Source of the DNA: Rugamonas brunnea
GTDB taxonomy: Bacteria > Pseudomonadota > Gammaproteobacteria > Burkholderiales > Burkholderiaceae_D
Length of the DNA stretch: 64,000 bases
Direction of reading: 5' to 3'
Assembly (NCBI RefSeq): GCF_014042345.1
Contig: NZ_JACEZT010000010.1
Span: 62,001-126,000 of the forward strand
Shown here: positions 8,620 through 17,198 of the stretch, in pieces
How positions within the stretch are numbered: position 1 is the stretch's first letter
Layout of the letters: each line of letters begins with the position of its first letter
Position numbers and translations under genes: made by a program
Notes under the pieces: model-generated
Database searches by the model: none
Told to the model about the DNA's origin: nothing
The model's input: only the letters and a program-made list of their open reading frames with translations

Positions 8620-9978
8620 TTACGCTGCTTCGCGTTCCTGTGCCAAAAAAGCTTGCGGAACCCCCTCCTCCTCTTCGTCGTCATCGGGTTCGACGGGGCG
8701 CTCGGGCAGCACCAGGTTCAGCGTCACAGCCACCAGCGCACCAACGGTGATGCCATGGCCAAAGATCTCCTTGACGAAGGCCGGCAGTTGCGACAGCAGC
8801 TCGTGCCGCACCGTCACGGCCAGGCCGCAGCCGATGGACACCGCCATGATGATGCCATTGCGCTTGGTGTTCTCCACCTTGCTCAGCAACTGCACGCCGG
8901 CCGAAATGATCATGGCGAACATCATCAGGCCCGCGCCGCCCAGCACCGGCTGGGGAATCGTGACGACGATGGCGCCCAGCACCGGGAACAGGCCGGCCAG
9001 CAGCAGCATCACGCCGGTCAGCGCCACCACATGGCGGCTGGCCACGCCCGTCAGCGAGATCACGCCCACGTTCTGGGCGAAGGTGGAGACGGGCGGGCTG
9101 GATAACAGCGCCGCGAACGCCGAGCCCACGCCATCGCACAGGATGCCGCGCGCCAGCGTCTTGCCGCGCATCTTGGTGTTGGTGGCCGCGCCCAGCGCCA
9201 TGAAGGTGCCCGTGGTTTCCACCATCGTCACCAGGAACGCCACGCCCATGGCCACGATGCCGGCCACCGGGAACGTCATGCCGTAATGCAGCGGCTGCGG
9301 CAGCGCGAACACCTGGGCGTTGCTTACGCGGGTGAAGTCGATCATGCCCAGCGAGACGCACAGCAGGTAGCCGACGAACATGCCGATCACCACGGCGGCG
9401 GCCGAGAAGATGCCTTTACCAAACTGCACCAGCATGATGACGGTGGCCAGCACGAACACGGCGATGCCCAGGTTGCGCGGCGCGCCATATACGGCGCCCG
9501 GCGCGAAGCCGCCAGCGGCCCAGTCCACCGCCACTGGCACCAGCGACAGCCCGATCATGGTCACCACCACGCCCGTGACAGCATGGGGGAACAGCTTGCG
9601 GATCTGTGGCATGAAGCAACTTCCGACGATCATGACGACGGAGCCGACCAGCGAGGAACCGAGGATTCCCGGCACGCCGTGTTCCAGGCCCACGCTGATG
9701 GCCGCGCCCACAAAGGCGAAACTGGTGCCCATCACGCAGGGCAGACGGATGCCGACCGGGCCCACGCCCTTGCACTGGATCAGGGTGACGATGCCGGAAC
9801 CGAGCAAGGCCGCGTTAACAAGGGTGATGATCTGGTCAGCCGGCAGTTTGAGGGCGGCCCCCACTACCAGCGGTACTGCGATGATGCCGCCCAGCGCAGC
9901 CAGCATGTGCTGAGCGGCCAGCAGGAATGTCGTCAGGACGGGCGGTCGATCCTCGACCTGGTACAGCAAGTTACTCAT
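8620..9978 (-). CDS. NCS2 family nucleobase:cation symporter (xanthine/uracil permease)
   Basis: A 452-residue inner-membrane permease with many hydrophobic segments. Family features seen: an N-terminal block QHMLAALGGIIAVPLVVG, the sequence GPVGIRLPCVMGTSFAFVG, and VETTGTFMALGAAT containing the conserved Glu, plus SSPPVSTFAQNVGVISLTGV. NCS2 proteins import xanthine, uric acid or uracil with protons. The ATG at 9978 has GGAGAC at good spacing. The following gene encodes a purine-type deaminase, so import and deamination of an oxidised or waste purine is the likely joint role. A TTGACA-containing promoter and a palindrome lie upstream. Confidence 0.9.
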   Translation of the reverse strand: MSNLLYQVEDRPPVLTTFLLAAQHMLAALGGIIAVPLVVGAALKLPADQIITLVNAALLGSGIVTLIQCKGVGPVGIRLPCVMGTSFAFVGAAISVGLEHGVPGILGSSLVGSVVMIVGSCFMPQIRKLFPHAVTGVVVTMIGLSLVPVAVDWAAGGFAPGAVYGAPRNLGIAVFVLATVIMLVQFGKGIFSAAAVVIGMFVGYLLCVSLGMIDFTRVSNAQVFALPQPLHYGMTFPVAGIVAMGVAFLVTMVETTGTFMALGAATNTKMRGKTLARGILCDGVGSAFAALLSSPPVSTFAQNVGVISLTGVASRHVVALTGVMLLLAGLFPVLGAIVVTIPQPVLGGAGLMMFAMIISAGVQLLSKVENTKRNGIIMAVSIGCGLAVTVRHELLSQLPAFVKEIFGHGITVGALVAVTLNLVLPERPVEPDDDEEEEGVPQAFLAQEREAA

Positions 9979-10130
9979 AAGTCTGTCTCCATCGATTTTT
10001 TATGTAGTGGTCAAGCTGATACTGCGGTACTGCGGGTGGGACGCCGCGGCGCGGGCCGCGTAGGACGGGATCGGGTGGCGATCGTCGTTGTCAGGCCATT
10101 GCCGGGGTGTGGGCAAGCCTGTTGTCGACG

Positions 10131-10159
10131 ATATTGCGCTCAGGTGGATTCATTGTCAA
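10131..10159 (-). promoter_or_regulatory. Putative promoter of the permease-deaminase unit
   Basis: On the minus strand TTGACA (10159-10154) is followed after 17 bases by CAATAT (10136-10131). The -35 is perfect and the -10 weak, which would suit an activated or repressed promoter. The leader to the permease ATG would be about 145 bases. Confidence 0.42.
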
Positions 10160-10163
10160 CAGA

Positions 10164-10177
10164 TTTTGTATACAAAA
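10164..10177. promoter_or_regulatory. Perfect 14-base palindrome, candidate GntR-type operator
   Basis: TTTTGTATACAAAA is fully self-complementary and sits four bases upstream of the TTGACA -35 element of the permease promoter. Short AT-rich palindromes of the TTGTATACAA kind are typical of GntR/FCD operators, and an FCD regulator is encoded at 6291-7049. Binding is inferred, not shown. Confidence 0.55.
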
Positions 10178-10250
10178 CGAGCGCATAAAACAACGCCGGC
10201 GGGCGCCGGCGGAGAGACCTGCATTGCAACAGGAAAACAGAAAAAGTTGA

Positions 10251-11381
10251 TCAGGCGGGCTGGCCGTCCACCTGGAAACGGCGCCGGTATTCGCGCGGGG
10301 TTTGCCCCTGCCAGCGCCCGAACGCGCGGGTGAAGTTGGCCTGGTCGCTGAAACCGGTGCGCTCGGCGATATCGCTCATCGGCAGCGCCGACTGGCGCAA
10401 GTACCAGCACGCCAGTTCGTTGCGCACCTCGTCCAGCAGTTGCTGGTAGCTGAGGTCTTCCGATTCCAGCCGGCGCACCAGCGTGCGCGGCGACAGCGCC
10501 AGCCGGTCAGCGATGTCGGCCAGCGTGGGCCAGGCAGGCTGGCCCTGGTGCATCAGGTGGCGCACGCGCGCGCCGATGCTGCCCGCCAGCCGGGTCAACT
10601 CCTCGTCGCCGGCCTTGCACATGCGCGCGTGCAGGTCGGCATCGGCCGTCTGGGAAGGTTCATCCGCGATGGCGAGCGGGAAGCGGATGGCCGGTACCTT
10701 GCCGCCGGATTCGACCTGCCAGGGCGTGATGGGCAGGCTGCCCGGCGTGGCGCCCGCCTCCCACGGCAGCACCACGATGGCCTGGCGCAGCGCCGCTTCG
10801 TCCGCGATGGCGCGGAAGATATTGAACGTCGCATGCACGGTCGCCCCTTGCAGGAAGCGCGTGTACTGGTGCAGCGGCACGCGCGGATGCAGTTCCAACG
10901 TGGCGTAGCCGCCCGCGCGCTGGCAACGGTACTGGAACAGGTGGTCGCGGATGCGGGCATAGCGCACGAAGGTCTCCATCGCCACCCACAAGGTGGGGCT
11001 GGACATGGCCGCCATGCCTTTCAGGCCGTGCGCGGCGGCCGGGATGGCCATGCCCAACTCGATGCCGAAGTCCGGCTGCGAGGCCGCCTGCACGGCGTCG
11101 AGCAGCGGCAGCACATCGAGGAACGGCAGCAGCCTGCTCTGGCTGGGCTGCGGCCAGGGCAAGGCCAGTCCGCGCGCCTGCAGGAACTTGGCGAGGATCT
11201 GCACATAAGCCGAGTGGATGCACGGCTCGAACCATGCTGACGGCAGCACGCTGCCAGCCGGCTGCCCGGCGGGCGCGGCATGGGCCGACTGCGCCGACCG
11301 CGCCGATGGTACCGATGGTGCCACGTTGGACGCCGGCGGGGCGGCGGGCGGGATGGCTGGCGGGGTGGGTGAAGTCGTCAT
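10251..11381 (-). CDS. AraC family transcriptional regulator with arabinose-bd-type ligand domain
   Basis: A 376-residue regulator. The first 45 residues are a Pro/Ala/Ser-rich tail, so the true start could be later. Residues about 70-240 correspond to the ligand domain typical of OruR/ArgR-like AraC proteins (GIELGMAIPAAAHGLKGMAA). The C-terminal 100 residues hold two helix-turn-helix motifs ending MSDIAERTGFSDQANFTRAF and QGQTPREYRRRF. It is divergent from the acyl-CoA ligase gene with a 120-base gap, so it may control the ligase/aldehyde dehydrogenase unit; the permease on its downstream side is a second possibility. Confidence 0.87.
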   Translation of the reverse strand: MTTSPTPPAIPPAAPPASNVAPSVPSARSAQSAHAAPAGQPAGSVLPSAWFEPCIHSAYVQILAKFLQARGLALPWPQPSQSRLLPFLDVLPLLDAVQAASQPDFGIELGMAIPAAAHGLKGMAAMSSPTLWVAMETFVRYARIRDHLFQYRCQRAGGYATLELHPRVPLHQYTRFLQGATVHATFNIFRAIADEAALRQAIVVLPWEAGATPGSLPITPWQVESGGKVPAIRFPLAIADEPSQTADADLHARMCKAGDEELTRLAGSIGARVRHLMHQGQPAWPTLADIADRLALSPRTLVRRLESEDLSYQQLLDEVRNELACWYLRQSALPMSDIAERTGFSDQANFTRAFGRWQGQTPREYRRRFQVDGQPA

Positions 11382-11501
11382 TGTGGCATTTTAAGACAAA
11401 TTTTTGGCGCGTTCAACACTGGTGCGCCGCCCCCTTGTACCGCACAATCATTCACTCACGGAGACACGTGCCCCATAACCACAACAAACGGATAGCACAC
11501 C

Positions 11502-13118
11502 ATGCAAGACCGCACCGCCCTGCCCGACCACATTGATCCCGATTCCTACCCGTCCGTCACCGCCATGCTGGAGGAAGCAATGGCGCGCTATGCGGGCCAG
11601 CCCGCGTTCACCTGCCTGGGCCAGACCCTGAGCTTCGCCGACGTCGAGCAGCAGTCGCGCAATTTCGCCGCCTACCTGCAGCGCACGCTGGGCGTGAAGA
11701 AAGGCGACCGCATCGCCGTCATGTCCCCCAACCTGCTGGCCTTCGCCATCGCCTTCCTCGGCATCGCCCGGGCCGGCGCCGTGCAGGTCAACGTCAACCC
11801 CATGTACACGCCGCGCGAGCTGGAACACCAGTTGAACGACGCGGGCGTGGAAACCATCATCGCCTATAGCGGCATTTCGGCCACGGTGGCCGAAGTCATG
11901 CCGCACACCAAACTCAAGACCGTCATCATCGCCACGCCCGGCGACGGCACGGCCGCCAGGCTACCCAGCCCACCCGTCGATACGCGTCTGACCTCCGCCG
12001 TCACACTCGCCGACGCGCTGCAGGCCGGCGCCAGCCTGCCGTTCGAACCGGTCGCGCTGACGGGCGACGACCTGCTGTTCCTGCAGTACACGGGCGGCAC
12101 CACCGGCCTGTCCAAGGGCGCGGCCCTGTCGCACCGCAACGTGGTCGCCAACATCCTGCAGTTCAAGGCCATCGTGGCCGACTGCGTGATCGCGGGCGAG
12201 GAAACCATCGTCACGGCGCTGCCGCTGTACCACATCTTCGCGCTGACGGTGAACTTCCTCAGCTTCTTCACGGTGGGCGCCCACAACTGGCTGGTGCCCA
12301 ACCCGCGCGACATGGACGGCTTCATCGACGTGCTGAAGGCTGCCCGTCCCACCGCCTTCACCGGCGTGAACACCCTGTACGCCGGGCTGGTGGCGCATCC
12401 GCGCATCGGCGAAGTCGACTTCTCGCGCCTGCGGCTGGCGGCCGGCGGCGGCGCGGCCGTGATCGAGGCGACGTCGGCGCGCTGGATGGCCATCACGGGC
12501 CGCTTCATCCGCGAAGGCTATGGCTTGTCCGAGACCAGCCCCATCGTCACCTTCACCCCGGGCGACATTACCGCGTTCACCGGCACGACCGGCCTGCCGC
12601 TGCCCGACACGCTCATCAAGCTGCTGGACGAGGATGGCAACGAGGCGGCGCCCGGCGCGCCCGGCGAAGTGTGCGTCAAGGGACCGCAGGTGATGCGCGG
12701 CTACTGGCAGCAGCCGGAAGCGAACGCCGCCGCCTTCACGGCCGACGGCTATTTCCGCACCGGCGACGTGGGCCAGTTCGACGCGCGAGGTTTCCTGAAG
12801 ATCGTGGACCGCAAAAAGGATATGATCATCGTGTCGGGCTTTAATGTGTTCCCCAACGAGATCGAAGCCGTGGCGTCTTCCTGCCCCGGCCTGCAGGAAT
12901 GCGCGTGCGTGGGCGTGCCGGACGAGAAAACCGGCGAGGCCGTGAAGCTGTACGTGGTGCGCACGCCACAAGCCCAACTGACGGAAGCCGAACTGGCCGA
13001 GTTCTGCCGCAAGGAACTGACCGCCTACAAGGTGCCCCGCCAGATCGCCTTCGTCGACGCGCTGCCCAAGTCTGCCGTCGGCAAGATCCTGCGCCGCGAA
13101 CTGCGCACCCACGCCTGA
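11502..13118 (+). CDS. Long-chain acyl-CoA ligase (AMP-forming), FadD-like
   Basis: A 538-residue adenylate-forming enzyme that activates fatty or arylalkanoic acids to CoA esters with ATP. The A3 phosphate loop YTGGTTGLSKGA lies near residue 197. Further core motifs are GYGLSETSPIV, the YFRTGDVG hinge-proximal motif and a C-terminal FNVFPNEIE plus KSAVGKILRRELR with the catalytic Lys. Domain order and length match FadD. Its stop is 26 bases from the aldehyde dehydrogenase start, so the two form an operon. Since the partner is a coniferyl-aldehyde-type dehydrogenase, the true acid substrate may be aromatic or aliphatic; chain-length preference cannot be read from sequence. Confidence 0.88.
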   Translation: MQDRTALPDHIDPDSYPSVTAMLEEAMARYAGQPAFTCLGQTLSFADVEQQSRNFAAYLQRTLGVKKGDRIAVMSPNLLAFAIAFLGIARAGAVQVNVNPMYTPRELEHQLNDAGVETIIAYSGISATVAEVMPHTKLKTVIIATPGDGTAARLPSPPVDTRLTSAVTLADALQAGASLPFEPVALTGDDLLFLQYTGGTTGLSKGAALSHRNVVANILQFKAIVADCVIAGEETIVTALPLYHIFALTVNFLSFFTVGAHNWLVPNPRDMDGFIDVLKAARPTAFTGVNTLYAGLVAHPRIGEVDFSRLRLAAGGGAAVIEATSARWMAITGRFIREGYGLSETSPIVTFTPGDITAFTGTTGLPLPDTLIKLLDEDGNEAAPGAPGEVCVKGPQVMRGYWQQPEANAAAFTADGYFRTGDVGQFDARGFLKIVDRKKDMIIVSGFNVFPNEIEAVASSCPGLQECACVGVPDEKTGEAVKLYVVRTPQAQLTEAELAEFCRKELTAYKVPRQIAFVDALPKSAVGKILRRELRTHA

Positions 13119-13144
13119 ACCCTGACCCAGGAAGGATAATCACA

Positions 13145-14593
13145 ATGAACGCACCTACCTCCCACCTGGACCAGGTCCAGATCCCGGCCCATTTCCAGTC
13201 CTGCTTCGAGCGCCAGCGCGCGGCCTACCTGGCCCACCCCGAGCCGACCTACGCCGAGCGCAAGCGCGACCTGCAGCAACTGGCACGCATGCTCAAGGAA
13301 AACCGCGAAGACCTGATCGCCGCCATCAACCGCGACTACGGCAACCGCTCCGAATTCGAAACCCTGTTCGCGGAATTTTTCGTCGTCCTCGAAACGATCA
13401 AGGATTCCATCAAGGACCTGAAAAGCTGGATGCGTCCCCAGCGCCGCAAGATCGACATGATGGTGCACCCGCTGGCCACCAACCGCGTGATCCCGCAGCC
13501 GCTGGGCGTGGTCGGCGTGATCGTGCCGTGGAACTTCCCGCTCAACCTGACCTTCTGCCCGCTGGCCTCGATTTTCGCGGCTGGCAACCGCGCCATGGTC
13601 AAGATGTCGGAGAACTCGCAGCACCTGGCCGAACTGCTGATGCGCATCAGCCCCAACTACTTCGCCGAAGATAAGCTCAAGTTCTTCGAGGACGGCAACG
13701 GCCTCGGCCCGGCCTTCTCGTCGATTCCGTTCGACCACCTGCTGTTCACCGGTTCGGGCGCCACCGGCCGCGCCGTGATGGCCAACGCGGCCCGCAACCT
13801 TACGCCCGTCACGCTGGAACTGGGCGGCAAATCGCCCGCCATCGTGGGACCGGACTACTCGGTCAAGACGGCGGCCGAGCGCATCCTGTGGGTCAAGCTG
13901 TTCAACGCGGGCCAGATCTGCACCACCATCGACTACGTCTTCATCCCCGAGGCGGCGGTGGACGAATTCGTCGGCCACTGCAAGCGCCTGTTCGCCGAGC
14001 GCTATCCGGACATCAACGGCCCCGACTTCACCTCCATCATCGACCAGCGCTCCTATGAGCGCCTGACACACACGCTGGAGGACGCGCGCGCCAAGGGCGC
14101 CCGCCTGGTGAACCTGGCCGGCGACCAGCAGCCCAATCCCGCGCTGCGCAAGTTCGCGCCGCACATCGTGCTCAATCCCACCCCGGAGATGCTGCTGTCG
14201 CAGCGCGAGATCTTCGGCCCCATCCTGCCGGTGCGCACCTACCGCGACGCGCGCGAGGTGGCCGATTACATCAACCGCCGCGACCGGCCGCTGGCCATCT
14301 ACCCGTACACCAACGACAAGGCGCTGGCGCAGTTCTACATCACGCACGTGATGTCGGGCGGCGTGTCGGTCAACGAGGCGCTGCTGCACGTGGCCCAGCA
14401 CGACCTGCCGTTCGGCGGCGTGGGCCCCAGCGGCATGGGCCACTACCACTCGCGCGAAGGCTTCAACACCTTCTCCAAGCTGCGGCCCGTGTTCTACCAG
14501 GGGCCGGTGTCGGCGATCCAGATGCTGTTCCAGCCGCCCTACACGGGGCGCGCCATGAAGCTCTTGAACCTGCTGATCAAGCTCAAGACCTGA
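13145..14593 (+). CDS. Coniferyl aldehyde dehydrogenase family protein
   Basis: A 482-residue NAD(P)-dependent aldehyde dehydrogenase. The N-terminus FQSCFERQRAAYLAHPEP is characteristic of the CalB-type group. Catalytic parts are visible: VPWNFPLN (cofactor site), VTLELGGKSPAIV with the general-base Glu, and FNAGQICTT with the nucleophilic Cys. The C-terminal GVGPSGMGHYHSREGF block matches class 3-like enzymes. The start at 13145 follows a GAAGGAT-type site. It probably oxidises a long-chain or aromatic aldehyde to the acid that the upstream ligase then activates to a CoA thioester. It converges on and overlaps a TetR gene by 11 bases. Confidence 0.88.
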   Translation: MNAPTSHLDQVQIPAHFQSCFERQRAAYLAHPEPTYAERKRDLQQLARMLKENREDLIAAINRDYGNRSEFETLFAEFFVVLETIKDSIKDLKSWMRPQRRKIDMMVHPLATNRVIPQPLGVVGVIVPWNFPLNLTFCPLASIFAAGNRAMVKMSENSQHLAELLMRISPNYFAEDKLKFFEDGNGLGPAFSSIPFDHLLFTGSGATGRAVMANAARNLTPVTLELGGKSPAIVGPDYSVKTAAERILWVKLFNAGQICTTIDYVFIPEAAVDEFVGHCKRLFAERYPDINGPDFTSIIDQRSYERLTHTLEDARAKGARLVNLAGDQQPNPALRKFAPHIVLNPTPEMLLSQREIFGPILPVRTYRDAREVADYINRRDRPLAIYPYTNDKALAQFYITHVMSGGVSVNEALLHVAQHDLPFGGVGPSGMGHYHSREGFNTFSKLRPVFYQGPVSAIQMLFQPPYTGRAMKLLNLLIKLKT

Positions 14594-15242
14594 TCACGGC
14601 CTTGCCGCCCGGCTCCCACGCGGGCCGGGCGATCGCGCTCCACACCACGTGCGTGAGCAGCTCGGCCAGTTGCTGGCGGCGTTCCGGCGTGTCCTCGTCG
14701 CGCAGCATCTGGGCGCAGCTGCGCTCCGTGGCCCAGCTCAGGATGTCGGCCACCTCGGGCCGCACGTCAGGATGGGCGCCGCCGGCCGCTTCCAGCTTGA
14801 CGATGATGCGGCGGAAGTCGTGCACCACCTCGTCCACGAAGCTGCGGTAGATCTCGGCCACGCCCGGATCGTAGGCCGACAGTTCCACCGTGGCCCGCAT
14901 GGCCGCGCGGTGGCGGTACTGGATGTCGACCGCATCCTCCATGAACGACAGGAACTCGGCGCGGCCGAACTGGTCCAGGTTGGCCAGCTTGGCCTTGGCC
15001 GCGTGGCGCACCTCGCGCCCCACCTGGGCCATCAGGTGGCGCACGATCTCGCCCTTGTTGCGAAAGTGCAGATAGAAGGTGGCGCGCGCGATGCCGGCTT
15101 CCTTGGCCAGTTGTTCGATCGACAGCGTGGTGAAGCTTTCGCCCTTGTTCAGCAGGCGCTCGCAGGCGCTGATCACGCTGGCGATGGTGGCGGAAGGCTT
15201 GTCGGCGCCATCGTTGCGCGGACGGAGGGTGACGGATCGCAT
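14583..15242 (-). CDS. TetR/AcrR family transcriptional regulator
   Basis: A 219-residue repressor starting MRSVTLRPRN (ATG at 15242; a longer frame to 15398 lacks support). The N-terminal helix-turn-helix is clear: FTTLSIEQLAKEAGIARATF followed by YLHFRNKGEIVRHL. The remaining helices form the ligand-binding and dimer domain (YDPGVAEIYRSFVDEVVHDF). It is divergent from an acyl-CoA dehydrogenase gene, and the shared 202-base gap contains overlapping palindromes, so it most likely represses that gene in response to an acyl-CoA or related lipid-like ligand. The ligand is unknown. Confidence 0.88.
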   Translation of the reverse strand: MRSVTLRPRNDGADKPSATIASVISACERLLNKGESFTTLSIEQLAKEAGIARATFYLHFRNKGEIVRHLMAQVGREVRHAAKAKLANLDQFGRAEFLSFMEDAVDIQYRHRAAMRATVELSAYDPGVAEIYRSFVDEVVHDFRRIIVKLEAAGGAHPDVRPEVADILSWATERSCAQMLRDEDTPERRQQLAELLTHVVWSAIARPAWEPGGKAVIRS

Positions 15243-15371
15243 CAGGTTGTTCTTTCTTCGATTGCAGGCAGGCCGCCCGCCATGGGGCGGCCAGGACAGG
15301 CGCCATTGTAGCGCCCCGGCCCCGCGCATCGTGCCCGCGCGTGGCCATGCGCCCATTACGCCACAGTATTG

Positions 15372-15387
15372 GACATCATGTCTAGAC
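15372..15387. promoter_or_regulatory. Overlapping palindromes, candidate TetR operator
   Basis: GACATCATGTC (15372-15382) and GTCTAGAC (15380-15387) overlap, each a perfect palindrome (the first around one central base). They lie 58 bases before the acyl-CoA dehydrogenase ATG in the gap shared with the divergent TetR gene. Confidence 0.4.
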
Positions 15388-15444
15388 CTGACCACCATCT
15401 TCCGTTAGCATGGCAAATTGTCAACAACAGCACAAGGAAGCACC

Positions 15445-16608
15445 ATGCATGGCTTTACCCCCGCCGACATCGCCGCGATCGAAGACGCCGCGCGCCGCTT
15501 CGCCGCCAGCGAAGTGCGGCCCTACCTGGAAGATTGGGAGGAAGCCGGCGAGTTCCCGCGCGCCCTGTACGGCAAGCTGGCCGAACTTGGCTGGCTGGGC
15601 ATGGGCTATCCCGAGGAACTGGGCGGCACGCCGGCCCCGTGGGCGCTGCGCATCGCGCTGTCGGCCACGCTGGCGCGCCACACGGGCAGCGGCGGCGTGA
15701 TGGCCGGCGCCTTCAGCCACAGCATCGGCCTGCCGCCCATCCTGCACCACGGCAGCACCGAACTGCGCCAGCGCGTGATTCCCGACGTGCTGGCCGGCCG
15801 CAAGATCGCCGCGCTGGCCATCACGGAACCGGGCGGCGGTTCGGACGTGGCCGCGCTGCGCACGACGGCCCGGCGCGACGGCGACAGCTATGTGATCGAC
15901 GGCGAGAAGGTGTTCATCACCTCCGGCATGCGGGCCGACTGGATCACAGTGGCCGTGCGCACGGGCGTCGAAGATGGCGGCGCGGGCGCGGGTGCGGGTT
16001 CCCTCTCGCTGCTGGCCGTGCCGGGCGATGCGCCCGGCCTGTCGCGCGCGCGCCTGAAGAAAATGGGCTGGCTGTGCTCGGACACGGCCCACCTGCGCTT
16101 TGACGGCGTGCGCGTGCCGGCCGCCAACCTGATCGGCGAAGAAGGCAAAGGGCTCAAGATCATCATGGCCAACTTCAACGGCGAGCGCATGGCGCTGGCC
16201 GCCATGGCGCTGGGCATGGCCGAATGCTGCTACGACGAGGCGCTGGCCTGGGCCCGCGAGCGCACCACCTTCGGCACCACGCTGATCCAGCATCAGGTGG
16301 TGCGCCACAAGCTGGTGGACATGAAGATGCGCATCGAGTCCACGCGCGCCTGGCTGCACGCCGTGGCCGAGCGGGCCGACCGCCAGCAAACGGGCCCGGA
16401 CTGGGTGGCCGATGTGTGCATGCTGAAGAACCACGCCACGCAGACCATGCAGTTCTGCGCCGACCAGGCCGTGCAGACCCTGGGCGGCATGGGCTTCATG
16501 CGCGGCATGGCGAGCGAGCGCATCTACCGCGAAGTGAAGGTGTGCATGATAGGCGGCGGCGCCGAGGAGATCATGAAGGAACTGGCGGCGCGCCAGCTCG
16601 GCATCTGA
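15445..16608 (+). CDS. Acyl-CoA dehydrogenase
   Basis: A 387-residue flavoprotein that forms the alpha-beta double bond of an acyl-CoA and passes electrons to ETF. The N-terminal helical domain ends in LGWLGMGYPEELGGT. The FAD/substrate beta domain has the signature ALAITEPGGGSDVAA and KVFITSGMRADW. The C-terminal domain contains QAVQTLGGMGFMRG and ends near a GGGAEEIMKELAARQL block, resembling long-chain or isovaleryl-like enzymes. The ATG at 15445 follows AAGGAAG. Control by the divergent TetR is likely. Exact chain length is not predictable. Confidence 0.9.
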   Translation: MHGFTPADIAAIEDAARRFAASEVRPYLEDWEEAGEFPRALYGKLAELGWLGMGYPEELGGTPAPWALRIALSATLARHTGSGGVMAGAFSHSIGLPPILHHGSTELRQRVIPDVLAGRKIAALAITEPGGGSDVAALRTTARRDGDSYVIDGEKVFITSGMRADWITVAVRTGVEDGGAGAGAGSLSLLAVPGDAPGLSRARLKKMGWLCSDTAHLRFDGVRVPAANLIGEEGKGLKIIMANFNGERMALAAMALGMAECCYDEALAWARERTTFGTTLIQHQVVRHKLVDMKMRIESTRAWLHAVAERADRQQTGPDWVADVCMLKNHATQTMQFCADQAVQTLGGMGFMRGMASERIYREVKVCMIGGGAEEIMKELAARQLGI

Positions 16609-16623
16609 CCGGGCACGCGTCAC

Positions 16624-16652
16624 GTCGCATCCTATGCACATCCATTTATAAT
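16624..16652 (+). promoter_or_regulatory. Putative promoter of the hemerythrin gene
   Basis: A perfect TATAAT at 16647-16652 lies 17 bases after a weak -35 (GTCGCA, 16624-16629). The weak -35 suggests activation, but no convincing FNR site is placed at -41.5. The leader would be about 74 bases. Confidence 0.4.
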
Positions 16653-16732
16653 TTCTTTATCACAAGTCAAGGTCAGGGCGAATCAAGAAGGTGGATAATT
16701 TTCCTTGTACCGACGACAGGAGAAATGCACAC

Positions 16733-17194
16733 ATGCACAAGGTCAGCAACTACCTCGCGCACGATCACGACCGTTGCGACGGGCTGTACGCGGATGCCGT
16801 CGCCCTCGTCGCGGCCCATGACTGGGAGCAGGCAGCCGTCTCCTTCCTCGCCTTCGCGGAAGCGATGCGGCGCCACGTGGAAATGGAGGAACGGGTGATC
16901 TACCCCGCTTTCGAGGAACTGCTGGCCAACACGGCCGCGCCCACCCAGGCGCTGCACGCCGAGCACCAGCTGCTGTGCGAGATCATGTACCGCATGAGCA
17001 TGGCCATCAAGCGCCGCGACGTGATCGAATTTTCCGACCACGCCGACACCTTCCGCCTCACCACCGAACAGCACAACCTGAAGGAGGAAGGCATCCTGTT
17101 CCCCATGTTCGACAAGCTGCTGCGGCCCCGCTACGATGAACTGGTGCGCGCGATGGACGGGCTGAGCGCCGACCACCGCCGCCACAACGACTGA
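16733..17194 (+). CDS. Hemerythrin domain protein
   Basis: A 153-residue protein of the hemerythrin/HHE fold. Likely diiron ligands appear in order: HDHDRCD near the start, RRHVEMEERVIYP (His and Glu), HAEHQLL, and EQHNLKEEGILFP near the end. The start at 16733 follows CAGGAGA; the upstream in-frame ATG at 16691 has no such site. Proteins of this kind bind oxygen or nitric oxide, or protect iron-sulphur clusters. The convergent neighbour, four bases away, encodes an FNR/DNR-type regulator with its own FNR-type promoter, suggesting a shared role in low-oxygen or nitric-oxide response. Confidence 0.87.
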   Translation: MHKVSNYLAHDHDRCDGLYADAVALVAAHDWEQAAVSFLAFAEAMRRHVEMEERVIYPAFEELLANTAAPTQALHAEHQLLCEIMYRMSMAIKRRDVIEFSDHADTFRLTTEQHNLKEEGILFPMFDKLLRPRYDELVRAMDGLSADHRRHND

Positions 17195-17198
17195 AAGC

